From: Kutzneria sp035492655
GTDB taxonomy: Bacteria; Actinomycetota; Actinomycetes; Mycobacteriales; Pseudonocardiaceae
Reading direction: 5' to 3'
DNA length: 64,000 nt
Assembly: GCA_035492655.1 (NCBI GenBank)
Contig: DATJJB010000467.1
Location: 21,945-85,944, forward strand
Shown here one piece after another: positions 37,173 to 45,612 of the stretch. The position numbers and the translations under genes were made by a program. Within the stretch, counting starts at the first letter, position 1, and every line of letters begins with the position of its first letter. The notes below the pieces were generated by a model. The model searched no databases. It saw nothing but the letters and a program-made list of their open reading frames with translations, and was not told where the DNA came from.

Positions 37173-38405
37173 ATGCCCAAGGTGCTTCTGCTGTCCCGGC
37201 AACCGCTGGCCAAGCGGCCGTTGCAGGACTGGCTGGACGACACGTCGTCGGTCGTCCTGTTCACCACGCCCAAGGCGGTGGCCGGGTCGGAGGCCGAGCT
37301 GGCCGAGCACTTCCCGCGGCACCGGCTGGTCGAGGACTACCACGGCTGGTCGGCGCTGCGGGCCGCCGAGTCGGCGGCCCGTGCGCACGGCGTGGACCTG
37401 GTGGCCAGCACGAGTGAGCACGACGTGCTGCGGGCGGCCCGGCTGCGGGAGCGGCTGGGCCTGCCCGGGCAGGGCATCGCGTCCGCGTTGGCGCATCGGG
37501 ACAAGGTGGTGATGAAGCGGTTTGCCGTCGAGGCGGGGGTGCCGGTGCCGGCCTTCGCTGCCATCGATGACCCGTTGGACCTGCTCGATTTCGTTGACGC
37601 GCACGGGTTTCCCGTGGTGGTCAAGCCGCGGGACGGGGCGGGCGCCTCGGGTGTGAGCGTGCTGTCTTCGATGGGTGATCTTGACGAGTTCCTGGCCCAG
37701 CACGGCGATGTGCCGCACCTGCCCGGCCAGTGGATGGCGGAGTCCTTTGTGCGTGGGGACTTCTTCCACGTGGACGGGGTCATGGTGGACGGCCGGATCG
37801 TGCACGGCTGGCCTTCGCGGTACAACGGCGGCGTGGCCGAACGGGTCCGCGACTCGACGTGCTTGAGCAGTGTTCTACTGGCTCCCGAGGACCCGCGGAA
37901 TACGCTGCTCATGGGGCTGACCGCGGACGTGATCGCGGCGCTGCCCCGCTGCGAGGAACCGTTGGTGTTTCACCTGGAGGCCTGGATCCGGGCCGACGGC
38001 GAGCCGGTGTTCTGCGAGATCGCCAGCCGCTCCGGCGGGGCGCTGGTCGCGGAGACCTACGAGCGGGCCTTCGGTGTGCACCTGGCCAAGGAGGGGCTGC
38101 GCGTGCAGTGTGGCGACGACCTCACCCTGACGGAGCAGCCGGCCGCGCCGCGCTCGGCCTACGGCTGGATTCTGGTGCCGCCCGGTCACGGCAAGCTGGT
38201 CGGGCCGGCGGAGCCGTGCCCGGTTCCGGGCGTCGAGATCGTCACGCAGCTGGCCGCCGGCACGGAGCGTGACGGCCTGGCCCACGCCACCGACGCCGCG
38301 GTCGGCGCGACTGTCTTCGGCGACACGCCCGATCAGGTGGACAAGCGGATGACCCAGTTGGTGGACTGGTGGCGGCTGAACACGAGCTGGGTGGGGGAGT
38401 CGTGA
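37173..38405 (+). CDS. ATP-grasp amino-acid ligase 1
   Basis: 410 aa. The central ATP-grasp contains VVVKPRDGAGASGVSVL (nucleotide-binding Lys and flexible Gly-rich loop near 160) and, toward the end of the domain, FCEIASRSGGA, where Glu and Ser/Arg bind Mg-ATP. Such ligases activate a carboxylate as acyl phosphate and join it to an amine, as in bacilysin-type dipeptide synthesis. ATG 37173 lies two bases after the reductase stop. A second, different ATP-grasp gene follows, so two amide bonds, or one amide and one other ligation, are expected. Confidence 0.85.
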   Translation: MPKVLLLSRQPLAKRPLQDWLDDTSSVVLFTTPKAVAGSEAELAEHFPRHRLVEDYHGWSALRAAESAARAHGVDLVASTSEHDVLRAARLRERLGLPGQGIASALAHRDKVVMKRFAVEAGVPVPAFAAIDDPLDLLDFVDAHGFPVVVKPRDGAGASGVSVLSSMGDLDEFLAQHGDVPHLPGQWMAESFVRGDFFHVDGVMVDGRIVHGWPSRYNGGVAERVRDSTCLSSVLLAPEDPRNTLLMGLTADVIAALPRCEEPLVFHLEAWIRADGEPVFCEIASRSGGALVAETYERAFGVHLAKEGLRVQCGDDLTLTEQPAAPRSAYGWILVPPGHGKLVGPAEPCPVPGVEIVTQLAAGTERDGLAHATDAAVGATVFGDTPDQVDKRMTQLVDWWRLNTSWVGES

Positions 38406-39640
38406 CTACGGAACATGTTCTCATCGTCGGCACGGGCCGGGAGTTCCCGGCCCGTTTCCGCGAGGCCGGCGCCGAGACCTCGGTGATCGTGCGGGTCGAG
38501 TCGCTGCACAAGGTGCGCGAGCCGGCGTTGAACCGGCGGGTCATCGGCGTGCGGGCCGACGCACCGGATGAGGAGTGGGTTGCCCTGGCCGCGGCGGCGC
38601 ACGCCGTGCACCCGTTCACTCGCATCGCGACCGTCGGCGAACGGGAGCAGGACCGCTGCGCGGCCATCGGGGCGGCGCTGGGGTTGTACACGCACAGCGT
38701 GGAGACCGTGGCGCTGGTGCACGACAAGCTGCGCATGCGGGAGAAGTTGGCCGATCTTGGCATCGACTTGACGGCTTTTGTCTTTGCTGAAGCCGAAAGT
38801 GACGTGCTGGCGTTCTTCAGGGCGCATGGCCCCTGTGTGGTCAAGCCGATCGAGGGTGCCGGCAGTGCCGGGGTGGCGCTGGTTCGGGCCGTGGCGGACG
38901 TGCCGGCGGCGTGGGTGCGGGCCAGCGGTTCGCACGAGGGCATTCCCGCGGCCGGCGTGATCGTCGAACAGTTCCACGACGGGGACCAGTACAGCGTCGA
39001 GGGTTTCGCCGAGGCCGGCGAGCACGTGACCGTGTCGGTCACGCGGAAGTACTCCGATCCCTCGACCTTCGTCGAGCTCGGCCACGTCGCTCCCGCGCCG
39101 CTCACTTCCGCGGAACGGTCGGCCATCGAGGAGTACACGAATCGTGTGCTGGCCGCGCTCGGTGTCGAATTCGGGCCGACCCACACGGAAATCGTGCTCG
39201 GTGCCGACGGCCCTCGACTGATCGAGACGCACGTTCGCTTCGGCGGCGACGACATTCCGTCGCTGACCCTGGACGTCACCGGTGTCGATCTGTCGGACTG
39301 CGTGGTGCGGCAGACGCTCGGCGAGAAGGTGCTGCCGTCGATCCGTTCTTCCTCAGGGCAGGGCAGTTCGGCGATCTGGTTCGCCGCGTTGGCCGGATCG
39401 GGTGTGCTGGCGGACGTTTCCGGTCAGGACGAGGCATCCGCGGTCGACGGCGTGACTTCGGTGCGGCTGCTGGCCAAGCCCGGTGCTGTGGTGGACGGGC
39501 TGGCGTCGTCGGAGTCCCGGGTGGCGCAGGTGCGAGCCGTGGCCGACAGTCCTTCGGCGGCCGTCGAAGCCGCCCGCGAGGGCGTTCGACGGCTGGGATT
39601 CCTGGTGCGGGCCAAGGCCCACGACGGCGCGACCGTCTGA
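38402..39640 (+). CDS. ATP-grasp amino-acid ligase 2
   Basis: 412 aa from GTG 38402, which overlaps the previous stop (GTGA) behind GGGGGAG. CVVKPIEGAGSAGVALV is the ATP-binding Lys plus loop; IVEQFHDGDQYSVEGF and LIETHVRFGGDDIP hold the Glu and Asn/Arg-type metal and phosphate ligands. Only modest similarity to ligase 1, so this is not a recent duplication and probably has another substrate. The C-terminal domain (about 320-412) resembles those of L-amino-acid ligases. Confidence 0.85.
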   Translation: MTTEHVLIVGTGREFPARFREAGAETSVIVRVESLHKVREPALNRRVIGVRADAPDEEWVALAAAAHAVHPFTRIATVGEREQDRCAAIGAALGLYTHSVETVALVHDKLRMREKLADLGIDLTAFVFAEAESDVLAFFRAHGPCVVKPIEGAGSAGVALVRAVADVPAAWVRASGSHEGIPAAGVIVEQFHDGDQYSVEGFAEAGEHVTVSVTRKYSDPSTFVELGHVAPAPLTSAERSAIEEYTNRVLAALGVEFGPTHTEIVLGADGPRLIETHVRFGGDDIPSLTLDVTGVDLSDCVVRQTLGEKVLPSIRSSSGQGSSAIWFAALAGSGVLADVSGQDEASAVDGVTSVRLLAKPGAVVDGLASSESRVAQVRAVADSPSAAVEAAREGVRRLGFLVRAKAHDGATV

Positions 39641-39658
39641 AGGGGGAGGAAAAACCTC

Positions 39659-40867
39659 GTGTTGAGCCGTTTTCTGCTGCCGCCGGGCCCGGTCCGGCTG
39701 TTCAGCATCCTCAGCGGGATCATGACGCTGGGGCAGGGGCTGTGGATGGCGCTCAACGCGATCTACGCGGTGACCGTCGTGCACCTGAGCCCGGCCCAGC
39801 TCGGCATCAGCGCCACCGTCGCCGCCGGGATCGTGCTGCTGTTCAGCATCCCGTTGGGGCACTTGGCCGACCGGTTGGGCCCGCGCGGCGTGCAGATGTG
39901 GTCTTTCCTCCTGCTGGCCCCGCTGACCGCCGCCCTGCTGTTCGTCACCGGGTTCTGGAGCTATCTGGTGGTGGTGTCCGTGCAGGGCATCGCCTACCTG
40001 GCCGGGCGCAGCGCGCGCAAGGCCATGATCGCCGGTCTGGTGCCGTCCGGGGAACGGGTGAAGGTGCTGGCCTACATCCGGTCGGCGTGCAACGTCGGCG
40101 TGTCGATCGGGGCCATGATCGCCGGGCTTGTGTTGGCCTCGCAGTCTTTGCTGGCCTACCACGGTGCCGTGCTGCTGACCGCCGCGTGCTTCCTGACCAC
40201 GGGCCTGTTGACGGCCAAGGAGCCCAAGGTGCCGCCGGTGCCGCCCAAGCCGGGGCCGACCTTCGGCGTGCTGCGGGATCTGCCGTTCCTGAGCTTCACC
40301 GTGTTCGACGGCCTGCTGTCCACACATTCCGTGCTACTGGACGTGGTGCTGCCGCTGTGGGTGTTGAACCACACCAACGCCCCGAAGTGGATGAGCGCCG
40401 TGATCCTGTTGACCAACACCATTCTGGTTGTGCTGGTGCAGACGCGCGCCGCTCGTGGCACCGACACCCCCGCCAGGTCCGCGCGGGCCAGCCTCCAGGG
40501 CGCCGGTTGTGTCGCCGCCGCCTGCGTGATCTTCGCGTTCAGCAGCGGAACCGACGTCTGGCTGGCCTGTTCGCTGCTGGTCATCGGCGGTGTGGCGCAC
40601 GCGCTCGGCGAGGTGCGGCAGGCCGCCGGCAGCTGGGGCATCGCCTTCGAGTTGGCCCCGGACCACGCGATGGGGCAGTACCAGGGCACCCACGCCATGG
40701 GCCAGGACATCGGCCAGATGATCGCCCCGGCCATCTTCACCTCGTTGACCCTGGTGCTGGGCTTCCCCGGGTGGTTCGTGCTGGCCGCGGCGTTCCTGGT
40801 GCTGGGGGCGGCCATGCCGCCGATCGTCTCGCTGGCCACGCGCAAACGCAGCCTGGTCGCGGCGTGA
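39659..40867 (+). CDS. MFS transporter, likely product exporter
   Basis: 402 aa, about 12 hydrophobic helices, motif A (GHLADRLGPRG) after helix 2. GTG 39659 follows AGGGGGAGGA, 18 bases after the ligase gene, making it the last gene of the operon; a terminator hairpin follows at 40874. Position suggests export of, and self-protection against, the operon's small peptide product. No substrate can be named. Confidence 0.82.
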   Translation: MLSRFLLPPGPVRLFSILSGIMTLGQGLWMALNAIYAVTVVHLSPAQLGISATVAAGIVLLFSIPLGHLADRLGPRGVQMWSFLLLAPLTAALLFVTGFWSYLVVVSVQGIAYLAGRSARKAMIAGLVPSGERVKVLAYIRSACNVGVSIGAMIAGLVLASQSLLAYHGAVLLTAACFLTTGLLTAKEPKVPPVPPKPGPTFGVLRDLPFLSFTVFDGLLSTHSVLLDVVLPLWVLNHTNAPKWMSAVILLTNTILVVLVQTRAARGTDTPARSARASLQGAGCVAAACVIFAFSSGTDVWLACSLLVIGGVAHALGEVRQAAGSWGIAFELAPDHAMGQYQGTHAMGQDIGQMIAPAIFTSLTLVLGFPGWFVLAAAFLVLGAAMPPIVSLATRKRSLVAA

Positions 40868-40873
40868 GAACGT

Positions 40874-40903
40874 CGGGCCGGTCGGCGAGCGCCGACCGGC
40901 CCG
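40874..40903. terminator. Terminator hairpin at the end of the biosynthetic operon
   Basis: CGGGCCGGTCGGCG and CGCCGACCGGCCCG form a perfect 14-bp stem around AG, followed by GTTT on the plus strand. It separates the MFS gene from the convergent aldolase gene and can serve both. Confidence 0.85.
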
Positions 40904-40912
40904 AGTGTTTGC

Positions 40913-41524
40913 TCAGCCCACGAAACCGTTGTCGGCCAGGGTCTTGTCGATGCGGGCCCGGTGCGCCTGCTCCCAGTCGTCCAGGGTCTCGGCGGCCTCC
41001 TTGGCCAGCTTGGCCTGCGCCTGGGCGAGGACCTCGTCCTGCCGGCCGGCCGGCACCACGACCACGCCCTCCTCGTCGGCCACCACGATGTCGCCGGGGT
41101 TGATCCGCACGCCGCCGACGGTGACCTCGCCGCCCAGTGGGAGGACCTCCTTCTTGGTGCCCGGGATGGGGATGACGCCCCGGCCGAACACCGGGAAGCC
41201 GTCCTCGCGGACCTCGCCGAGGTCGCGGATCAGGCCGTCCACCACGAACGCGGCGACGCCGCGGCGGTGCGCCACCGCGCACACGTTGCCGCCGGCCAGC
41301 GCGTAGTCCAGGTCACCGGACTCCACCACGATCACCGAACCCGGCTCCGCGCGGTAGATCGCGGCATGCAGCATCAGGTTGTCGCCGGGCGCGCACTTCA
41401 CCGTGAACGCCGGACCGGCCACCCGCGGCGCGCCCGTCCACAGTGGACGGATGCCGATGTCCATCACCTGCTGGCGGCCCAGGATGTCGGCCAGGGTGGT
41501 CGGCGGGACGTCCTTGAAGCTCAT
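40913..41524 (-). CDS. RraA-like aldolase/decarboxylase
   Basis: 203 aa of the RraA/HMG-CHA aldolase superfamily, metal-dependent class II enzymes that cleave 4-hydroxy-4-carboxy-2-oxo acids or decarboxylate oxaloacetate. AVAHRRGVAAFVVDGLIRD contains the G-x-RD region that binds the metal and pyruvate moiety (Arg and Asp seen), and GPAFTVKCAPGDNLMLH is the conserved N-terminal part. The start overlaps the stop of the large repeat protein (ATGA). Its substrates are citrate-like, so a link with the neighbouring carrier-citrate synthase operon is conceivable, although it is on the opposite strand. Confidence 0.8.
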   Translation of the reverse strand: MSFKDVPPTTLADILGRQQVMDIGIRPLWTGAPRVAGPAFTVKCAPGDNLMLHAAIYRAEPGSVIVVESGDLDYALAGGNVCAVAHRRGVAAFVVDGLIRDLGEVREDGFPVFGRGVIPIPGTKKEVLPLGGEVTVGGVRINPGDIVVADEEGVVVVPAGRQDEVLAQAQAKLAKEAAETLDDWEQAHRARIDKTLADNGFVG

Positions 41525-44133
41525 GCTGTTCCCTTCAGGTCCTTCTCGTGGCCAAAATCCTTTTCAGGACTGTAGAAGTGCTGGTCCCACGTTGCGCCGC
41601 CGTCGTCGGTGGACAACACGGTGCCCTCGTCGCCGACGATCCACAGCCGCTCCGGTGACAGCACGGCGACGTCCCACAGCGACATGCCCGATCCCGTCAC
41701 GTCGACCCGCCAGGTGTCGCCGCCGTCACGGGTGATCGCCACGACATCGCTGCGGCCGACCGCGCAGCCGGTGCGGCCGTCGGCCGAGAAGTGCACGGTG
41801 ACGAAGTTCTGCGTGGTGCCGCTCTCGTGGCTCCGCCAGGTCCGGCCGCCGTCGGCGGTGCTGACGATCGTGCCGCCGTCCCCGACGGCCCAGACCCTGT
41901 TGGCGTCGATGACATGCACGCCGAGCAGGTCGTCCACGGTGCCGCTGTGCTGGTGGATCCAGGTGCGGCCGCCGTCGGTGGTGGCCAGGATCTTGCCCCG
42001 CTCGCCGGTGGTCCAGCCGGTCGTGTCATCGGCGAAACCGATCTCCCACAACGGGATGTCGGCCATGCCGGTGGTCGGCTGGTGGACCCAGGTCGCGCCG
42101 CCGTCGCTCGTGTGCACGATCGTGCCGCAGTCGCCGACCGCCCACGCCGTCCTGGCGTCCGGGCGGGCGTGCATCGACAGCAGGTCCCGCATGGAGCCGC
42201 TCTGCTGCGGCTGCCAGGTCCGGCCGGCGTCCTCGGTGGTCATGATCGTGCCACCGCGGCCGATGGTCCATCCCTTGCGGCCGTTGGGCATCGCGATGCG
42301 GTACTGGTTGCGGGTGGTGTTGCTGCGTTGGTGGTGCCAGCGGCCGGCGCGGCGCGAGGCCAGCACCGTGCCGCCGTCGCCGACCACCCAGCCGTTGTCC
42401 GTCGCCGGGTCGATCAGCACGCCGTAGAGGTTCTTGCCGGTGCTTTCCACTCGGGCAGCCCAGGTTTCGCCGTCGGTCGTGGCGATGATCTGGCCACCGT
42501 CACCGACCGCGGTGGCTTTGCCGTTGCCGGCCCAGACGTCCTTGAGGGCTCCCGTGACCGTGCTGTCCTGCGGCTGCCAGAGCTCGCCGTCCTGCGTCGC
42601 CAGGACCGTGCCGGCATCACCGACCGCCCAGCCGTTGTTGCCGTCGAACGCGATACCCCAAAGCGCGTGCTCGGTGCCGCTCTTCTGCTGTTGCCAGGTG
42701 GTGCCGCCGTCTTGCGTGGCCAGAATCGTGCCGTTGCGGCCGACGATGAACGCCGTGTTGTCATCCAAGGCATATACGGTGGTGAGATTCGCGCTGACCG
42801 GCGATTCCTGGCTGTGCCAGGTGTTTCCGTCCTCGGTGACGAGGATCGTGCCGTCCGCCCCGACCGCCCAGCCCTTCTTGTCGGCGAAGGTGATTCCCCA
42901 CAGGTGGCGGTCGGTGCCGCTGTCCTGCCGGGTCCAGATGCTGCCGTCCTTGACCAGGATCGTGCCGTTGGCGCCCACGACTCGTCCCGAGTGGACGCCG
43001 TAAAGGTGTTCGGTGGTGCCGCTGTCGTCGCGTTGCCAGGTCTGGCCGCCGTCTTCGGTGACCACGATCGTGCCGTTCGCCCCGACCGCGTGGTCGTTGT
43101 GCACGGCCCACAGCAGTTCGTCGACGCCGATGTGCCCGCCGCGCCAGGTTGTGCCGCCGTCCGTGCTGAGCACGACCGTGCCGCTCTGTCCGACCACCCA
43201 GCGCTTGTCGCCCGTGCCATGGATGCCGACGAGGTCCATGTACGTGCCGTCCAGCTGCGGCCGCCAGGTCTCGCCACCGTCCGGCGTGCCCAGGATCAGG
43301 CCGTCATCGCCCGCCGCCCAGCCGTTCTCGGCGTTCTGGTCGAAGGACAGCGACACCACGTCCTTGCCCGTGCCGCTGTCCTGCGGGGCCCACGTTTCGC
43401 CGCCGTCGTTCGAGGCGAAGATGTAGCCGTCGTCGCCGGAGGCCCTGATCTTGCCGCCGTCCGGCGACACCCACAGGCCGTAGATGTCCAGTTCCGTGCC
43501 GGCGTCCACCTTCGTCCACGTGGCTCCGCCGTCCTTGGTGTGCAGCAGCGTGCCTTTGCGGCCGCTGGCCCATACCTCGTCGTGGGAGATCGCGTAGATG
43601 CCCCGGACGTCGTTCTCCACGCCCGTGGGCTGGATCCGCCAGGTCTCGCCGCCGTCCGTGGTCGCGAGGATCCGGCCCCGCATGCCCACCACCCACGCCG
43701 TGTTGTCATCCAGCGCGTAACACCGCGACAGGTGCGTGTCGTCGATCCCGTCCTGCCGGCTCCAGGTCCGGCCGCCGTCCCTCGTCACCAGCACCGTGCC
43801 GCTGTCCCCGACCGCCCAGCCCGTACGACCCGAGGGCGCGACCGCGATGCCGTACAGATTCCGGTCCGTCCCCGATGGGCAGATTTCCCAGCGGTGGCCG
43901 CCGTCCTCGGTCCGCAGGATCGTCCCGTCCCGCCCGGCCACCCAGCCCCGCTCGGTGTCCACGAAGCTCACCGCCCGCAGGTCCTTCTCGGTCTCGCCCT
44001 GCGGCCGCCACGTCATGCCCGCGTCGCCCGTCATGAGGATCATGCCGCCGTCGCCCACCGCCCAGCCGCACCGGTCGGTCACCAGCGCCACGCCTTGCAG
44101 GTTCACGCTGCGCGGGGCAATGCTGCACATCAT
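41521..44133 (-). CDS. 21-repeat YCF48/BNR-type beta-propeller protein
   Basis: 870 aa made almost wholly of about 21 repeats of 36-43 residues with the pattern WAVGxxGTIxxTxDGGxTW followed by xxQxSGT. This is the YCF48/sortilin-BNR propeller repeat; 21 repeats would build three seven-bladed propellers. No signal peptide or membrane helix: repeats start within about 15 residues of the ATG (44133, GGGGGAG before it; ATG 44130 also possible). Likely a cytoplasmic binding scaffold, or a sensor; no enzyme motif. Its stop overlaps the aldolase start, so the two are translationally coupled, an odd pairing. Repeats 9, 10 and 14 are shortened. Confidence 0.82.
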   Translation of the reverse strand: MMCSIAPRSVNLQGVALVTDRCGWAVGDGGMILMTGDAGMTWRPQGETEKDLRAVSFVDTERGWVAGRDGTILRTEDGGHRWEICPSGTDRNLYGIAVAPSGRTGWAVGDSGTVLVTRDGGRTWSRQDGIDDTHLSRCYALDDNTAWVVGMRGRILATTDGGETWRIQPTGVENDVRGIYAISHDEVWASGRKGTLLHTKDGGATWTKVDAGTELDIYGLWVSPDGGKIRASGDDGYIFASNDGGETWAPQDSGTGKDVVSLSFDQNAENGWAAGDDGLILGTPDGGETWRPQLDGTYMDLVGIHGTGDKRWVVGQSGTVVLSTDGGTTWRGGHIGVDELLWAVHNDHAVGANGTIVVTEDGGQTWQRDDSGTTEHLYGVHSGRVVGANGTILVKDGSIWTRQDSGTDRHLWGITFADKKGWAVGADGTILVTEDGNTWHSQESPVSANLTTVYALDDNTAFIVGRNGTILATQDGGTTWQQQKSGTEHALWGIAFDGNNGWAVGDAGTVLATQDGELWQPQDSTVTGALKDVWAGNGKATAVGDGGQIIATTDGETWAARVESTGKNLYGVLIDPATDNGWVVGDGGTVLASRRAGRWHHQRSNTTRNQYRIAMPNGRKGWTIGRGGTIMTTEDAGRTWQPQQSGSMRDLLSMHARPDARTAWAVGDCGTIVHTSDGGATWVHQPTTGMADIPLWEIGFADDTTGWTTGERGKILATTDGGRTWIHQHSGTVDDLLGVHVIDANRVWAVGDGGTIVSTADGGRTWRSHESGTTQNFVTVHFSADGRTGCAVGRSDVVAITRDGGDTWRVDVTGSGMSLWDVAVLSPERLWIVGDEGTVLSTDDGGATWDQHFYSPEKDFGHEKDLKGTA

Positions 44134-44608
44134 CCGTCGACTCCCCCTCGTCGATCCCACCCGTGCGCAGGCTAGCACCGACATCCGTGCCGTCGAGGCC
44201 CTCGAGCCGTGCGGTCACGGTCGAAGCCAGTGACCTTCCAGCGATCCCTGAGCGAGCAAGGCTCACGGTAAATGTGAGTATTGTTCATCACGCATTTCCC
44301 GGAAACCACGAGAGACTACGCGGGCCGGATGAGCGGGCCGGTGGCAGGGGTCTGGCGAACTTCCACCAGCTATCCCCTTTATGATCTTGACTGCATCCAA
44401 GCCCGTGCTTTCTACACGCCAAGTCGAGAGTCGGGGGGTGGACCTCACGCAGGTCCACCGGGTTCTCGACCGGCGTGTGGCCCGGAGGTAGGGTGGCTGC
44501 TTTCCACGGCCCGGGGAGAAAGGATGACGACGAGACCATGGTTAAGAACCTGGGCGACGAGAACGGCGGCTGATACGTACAGCGTGCGTGTCACCGCGAG
44601 AGGGGTCT
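44134..44608. other. 475-base intergenic region
   Basis: No supported gene. The right half (44437-44459) has a hairpin downstream of the membrane-protein gene; the A+T-richer stretch around 44260-44390 is the likely promoter of the propeller-aldolase operon. A short frame at 44538 (ATG, 11 codons) has no support. Confidence 0.5.
44437..44459. terminator. Hairpin downstream of the 44609-45490 gene
   Basis: GGTGGACCT and AGGTCCACC pair perfectly around a five-base loop (CACGC). It lies about 150 bases past the stop of the minus-strand membrane protein and may end its transcript. Confidence 0.45.
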
Positions 44609-45490
44609 TTACTGGCGGATCGCCAGAGAGGCCCCTTTCCTCAACTCCAGCCGCAGTCCGATCCGGTGATCGGGCGGCAGTTCCCTGGCCTCGATCACGT
44701 GCGTCAACCGGCCTTCGCCGTCCCGGCTCGTCTCCAGTGTGACGCCTTCCTGGAAACCGATGTGCCCGCAGTAGGTCTCGGTGTCCTTGGGCAGCACGAT
44801 CTTGTACCGGGCGCGGGTGATCTGCGTGCCGAGCTTGATGGTGAACTCGTCGCACTCGCCACGCATCAGCGGCGCGCACTTTCCCGGCCACGCCGTTTCC
44901 AGCCTGATGGATATCTCGCTGCCCACCTTCAGCGGGGCGGGAAAGTGCACGAGAACGCCGATCTTCTCGTTGGAGAACCAGGCGACCGTCCGATCCAGGC
45001 GGGTGCCCAGCATGTCGCCGACGAGCAGGTTGCGGACCTGCACGTCGACCTTTCGCTGGAACCTGGCCGGCTGCGGCCATTTGCAGCCGAACCAGAGCAC
45101 GAACGTCCGCACGTCGTCCGTTTCCACCTTCGCCCGCACCTTCATGGTGTCGACGGCGTCGCCGTTCGGCGCGACGACGATCGTCTTGTCCCATGAGGTG
45201 ATGCGATAACCCGGCGTCTGGCCGTGCAAGGCATAGGCGTAGTCGAAGATGAGCCGCTGGTCGGCCTGGATTCGGCGTTGCAGCGCCCGTCGGTCGGCCA
45301 ACAGCAGCAGCCCGCCGCCGAGCGCGGTCAACATGATCACGACAATTGCGCCGGCCCTGATCGCCACGTCCCCGAGAATCGCGCCGCACAGCGCGGCGAA
45401 CGACAGCAATCCGACTATGGCCCGTGCCAACCCGGACGGTCCCTCGCCGGCGAGGTAGTCGTCGAGCCAGGCGATGAAACTGCGCAGCAC
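44609..45490 (-). CDS. Membrane-anchored protein of unknown function
   Basis: 293 aa from GTG 45490 (GGGGGG site); a longer start at 45538 lacks one. Two membrane helices (about 22-42 and 45-63) are followed by a basic segment (RRALQRR) and a soluble, beta-rich domain of some 220 residues, presumably cytoplasmic by the positive-inside rule. The domain has strands such as YRITSWDKTIVVAPNGDAVD and many Arg/Lys. No family recognised. It stands alone, with hairpin and gap on both sides. Confidence 0.6.
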   Translation of the reverse strand: MLRSFIAWLDDYLAGEGPSGLARAIVGLLSFAALCGAILGDVAIRAGAIVVIMLTALGGGLLLLADRRALQRRIQADQRLIFDYAYALHGQTPGYRITSWDKTIVVAPNGDAVDTMKVRAKVETDDVRTFVLWFGCKWPQPARFQRKVDVQVRNLLVGDMLGTRLDRTVAWFSNEKIGVLVHFPAPLKVGSEISIRLETAWPGKCAPLMRGECDEFTIKLGTQITRARYKIVLPKDTETYCGHIGFQEGVTLETSRDGEGRLTHVIEARELPPDHRIGLRLELRKGASLAIRQ

Positions 45491-45612
45491 CGTGCCCCCC
45501 TTACCTCGCGCGAAGCCCCGATAGCCCTGAGTGACCACTCAACGGTAGCGAGGAAAGAGGTGGGTGTGGCGGTGAGTTGCTCGGCCGGACGGGTGACCCC
45601 TGATTCCCTAGT

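Noticed and set aside
41791..44175. 794-residue plus-strand repetitive frame
   Set aside because: Its apparent repeats are the mirror of the 21 propeller repeats on the minus strand.
44538..44573. 11-codon frame ATGGTTAAG... as a tiny peptide gene
   Set aside because: Too short to judge, no modification genes nearby, and an overlapping frame with a better ribosome site is equally meaningless.
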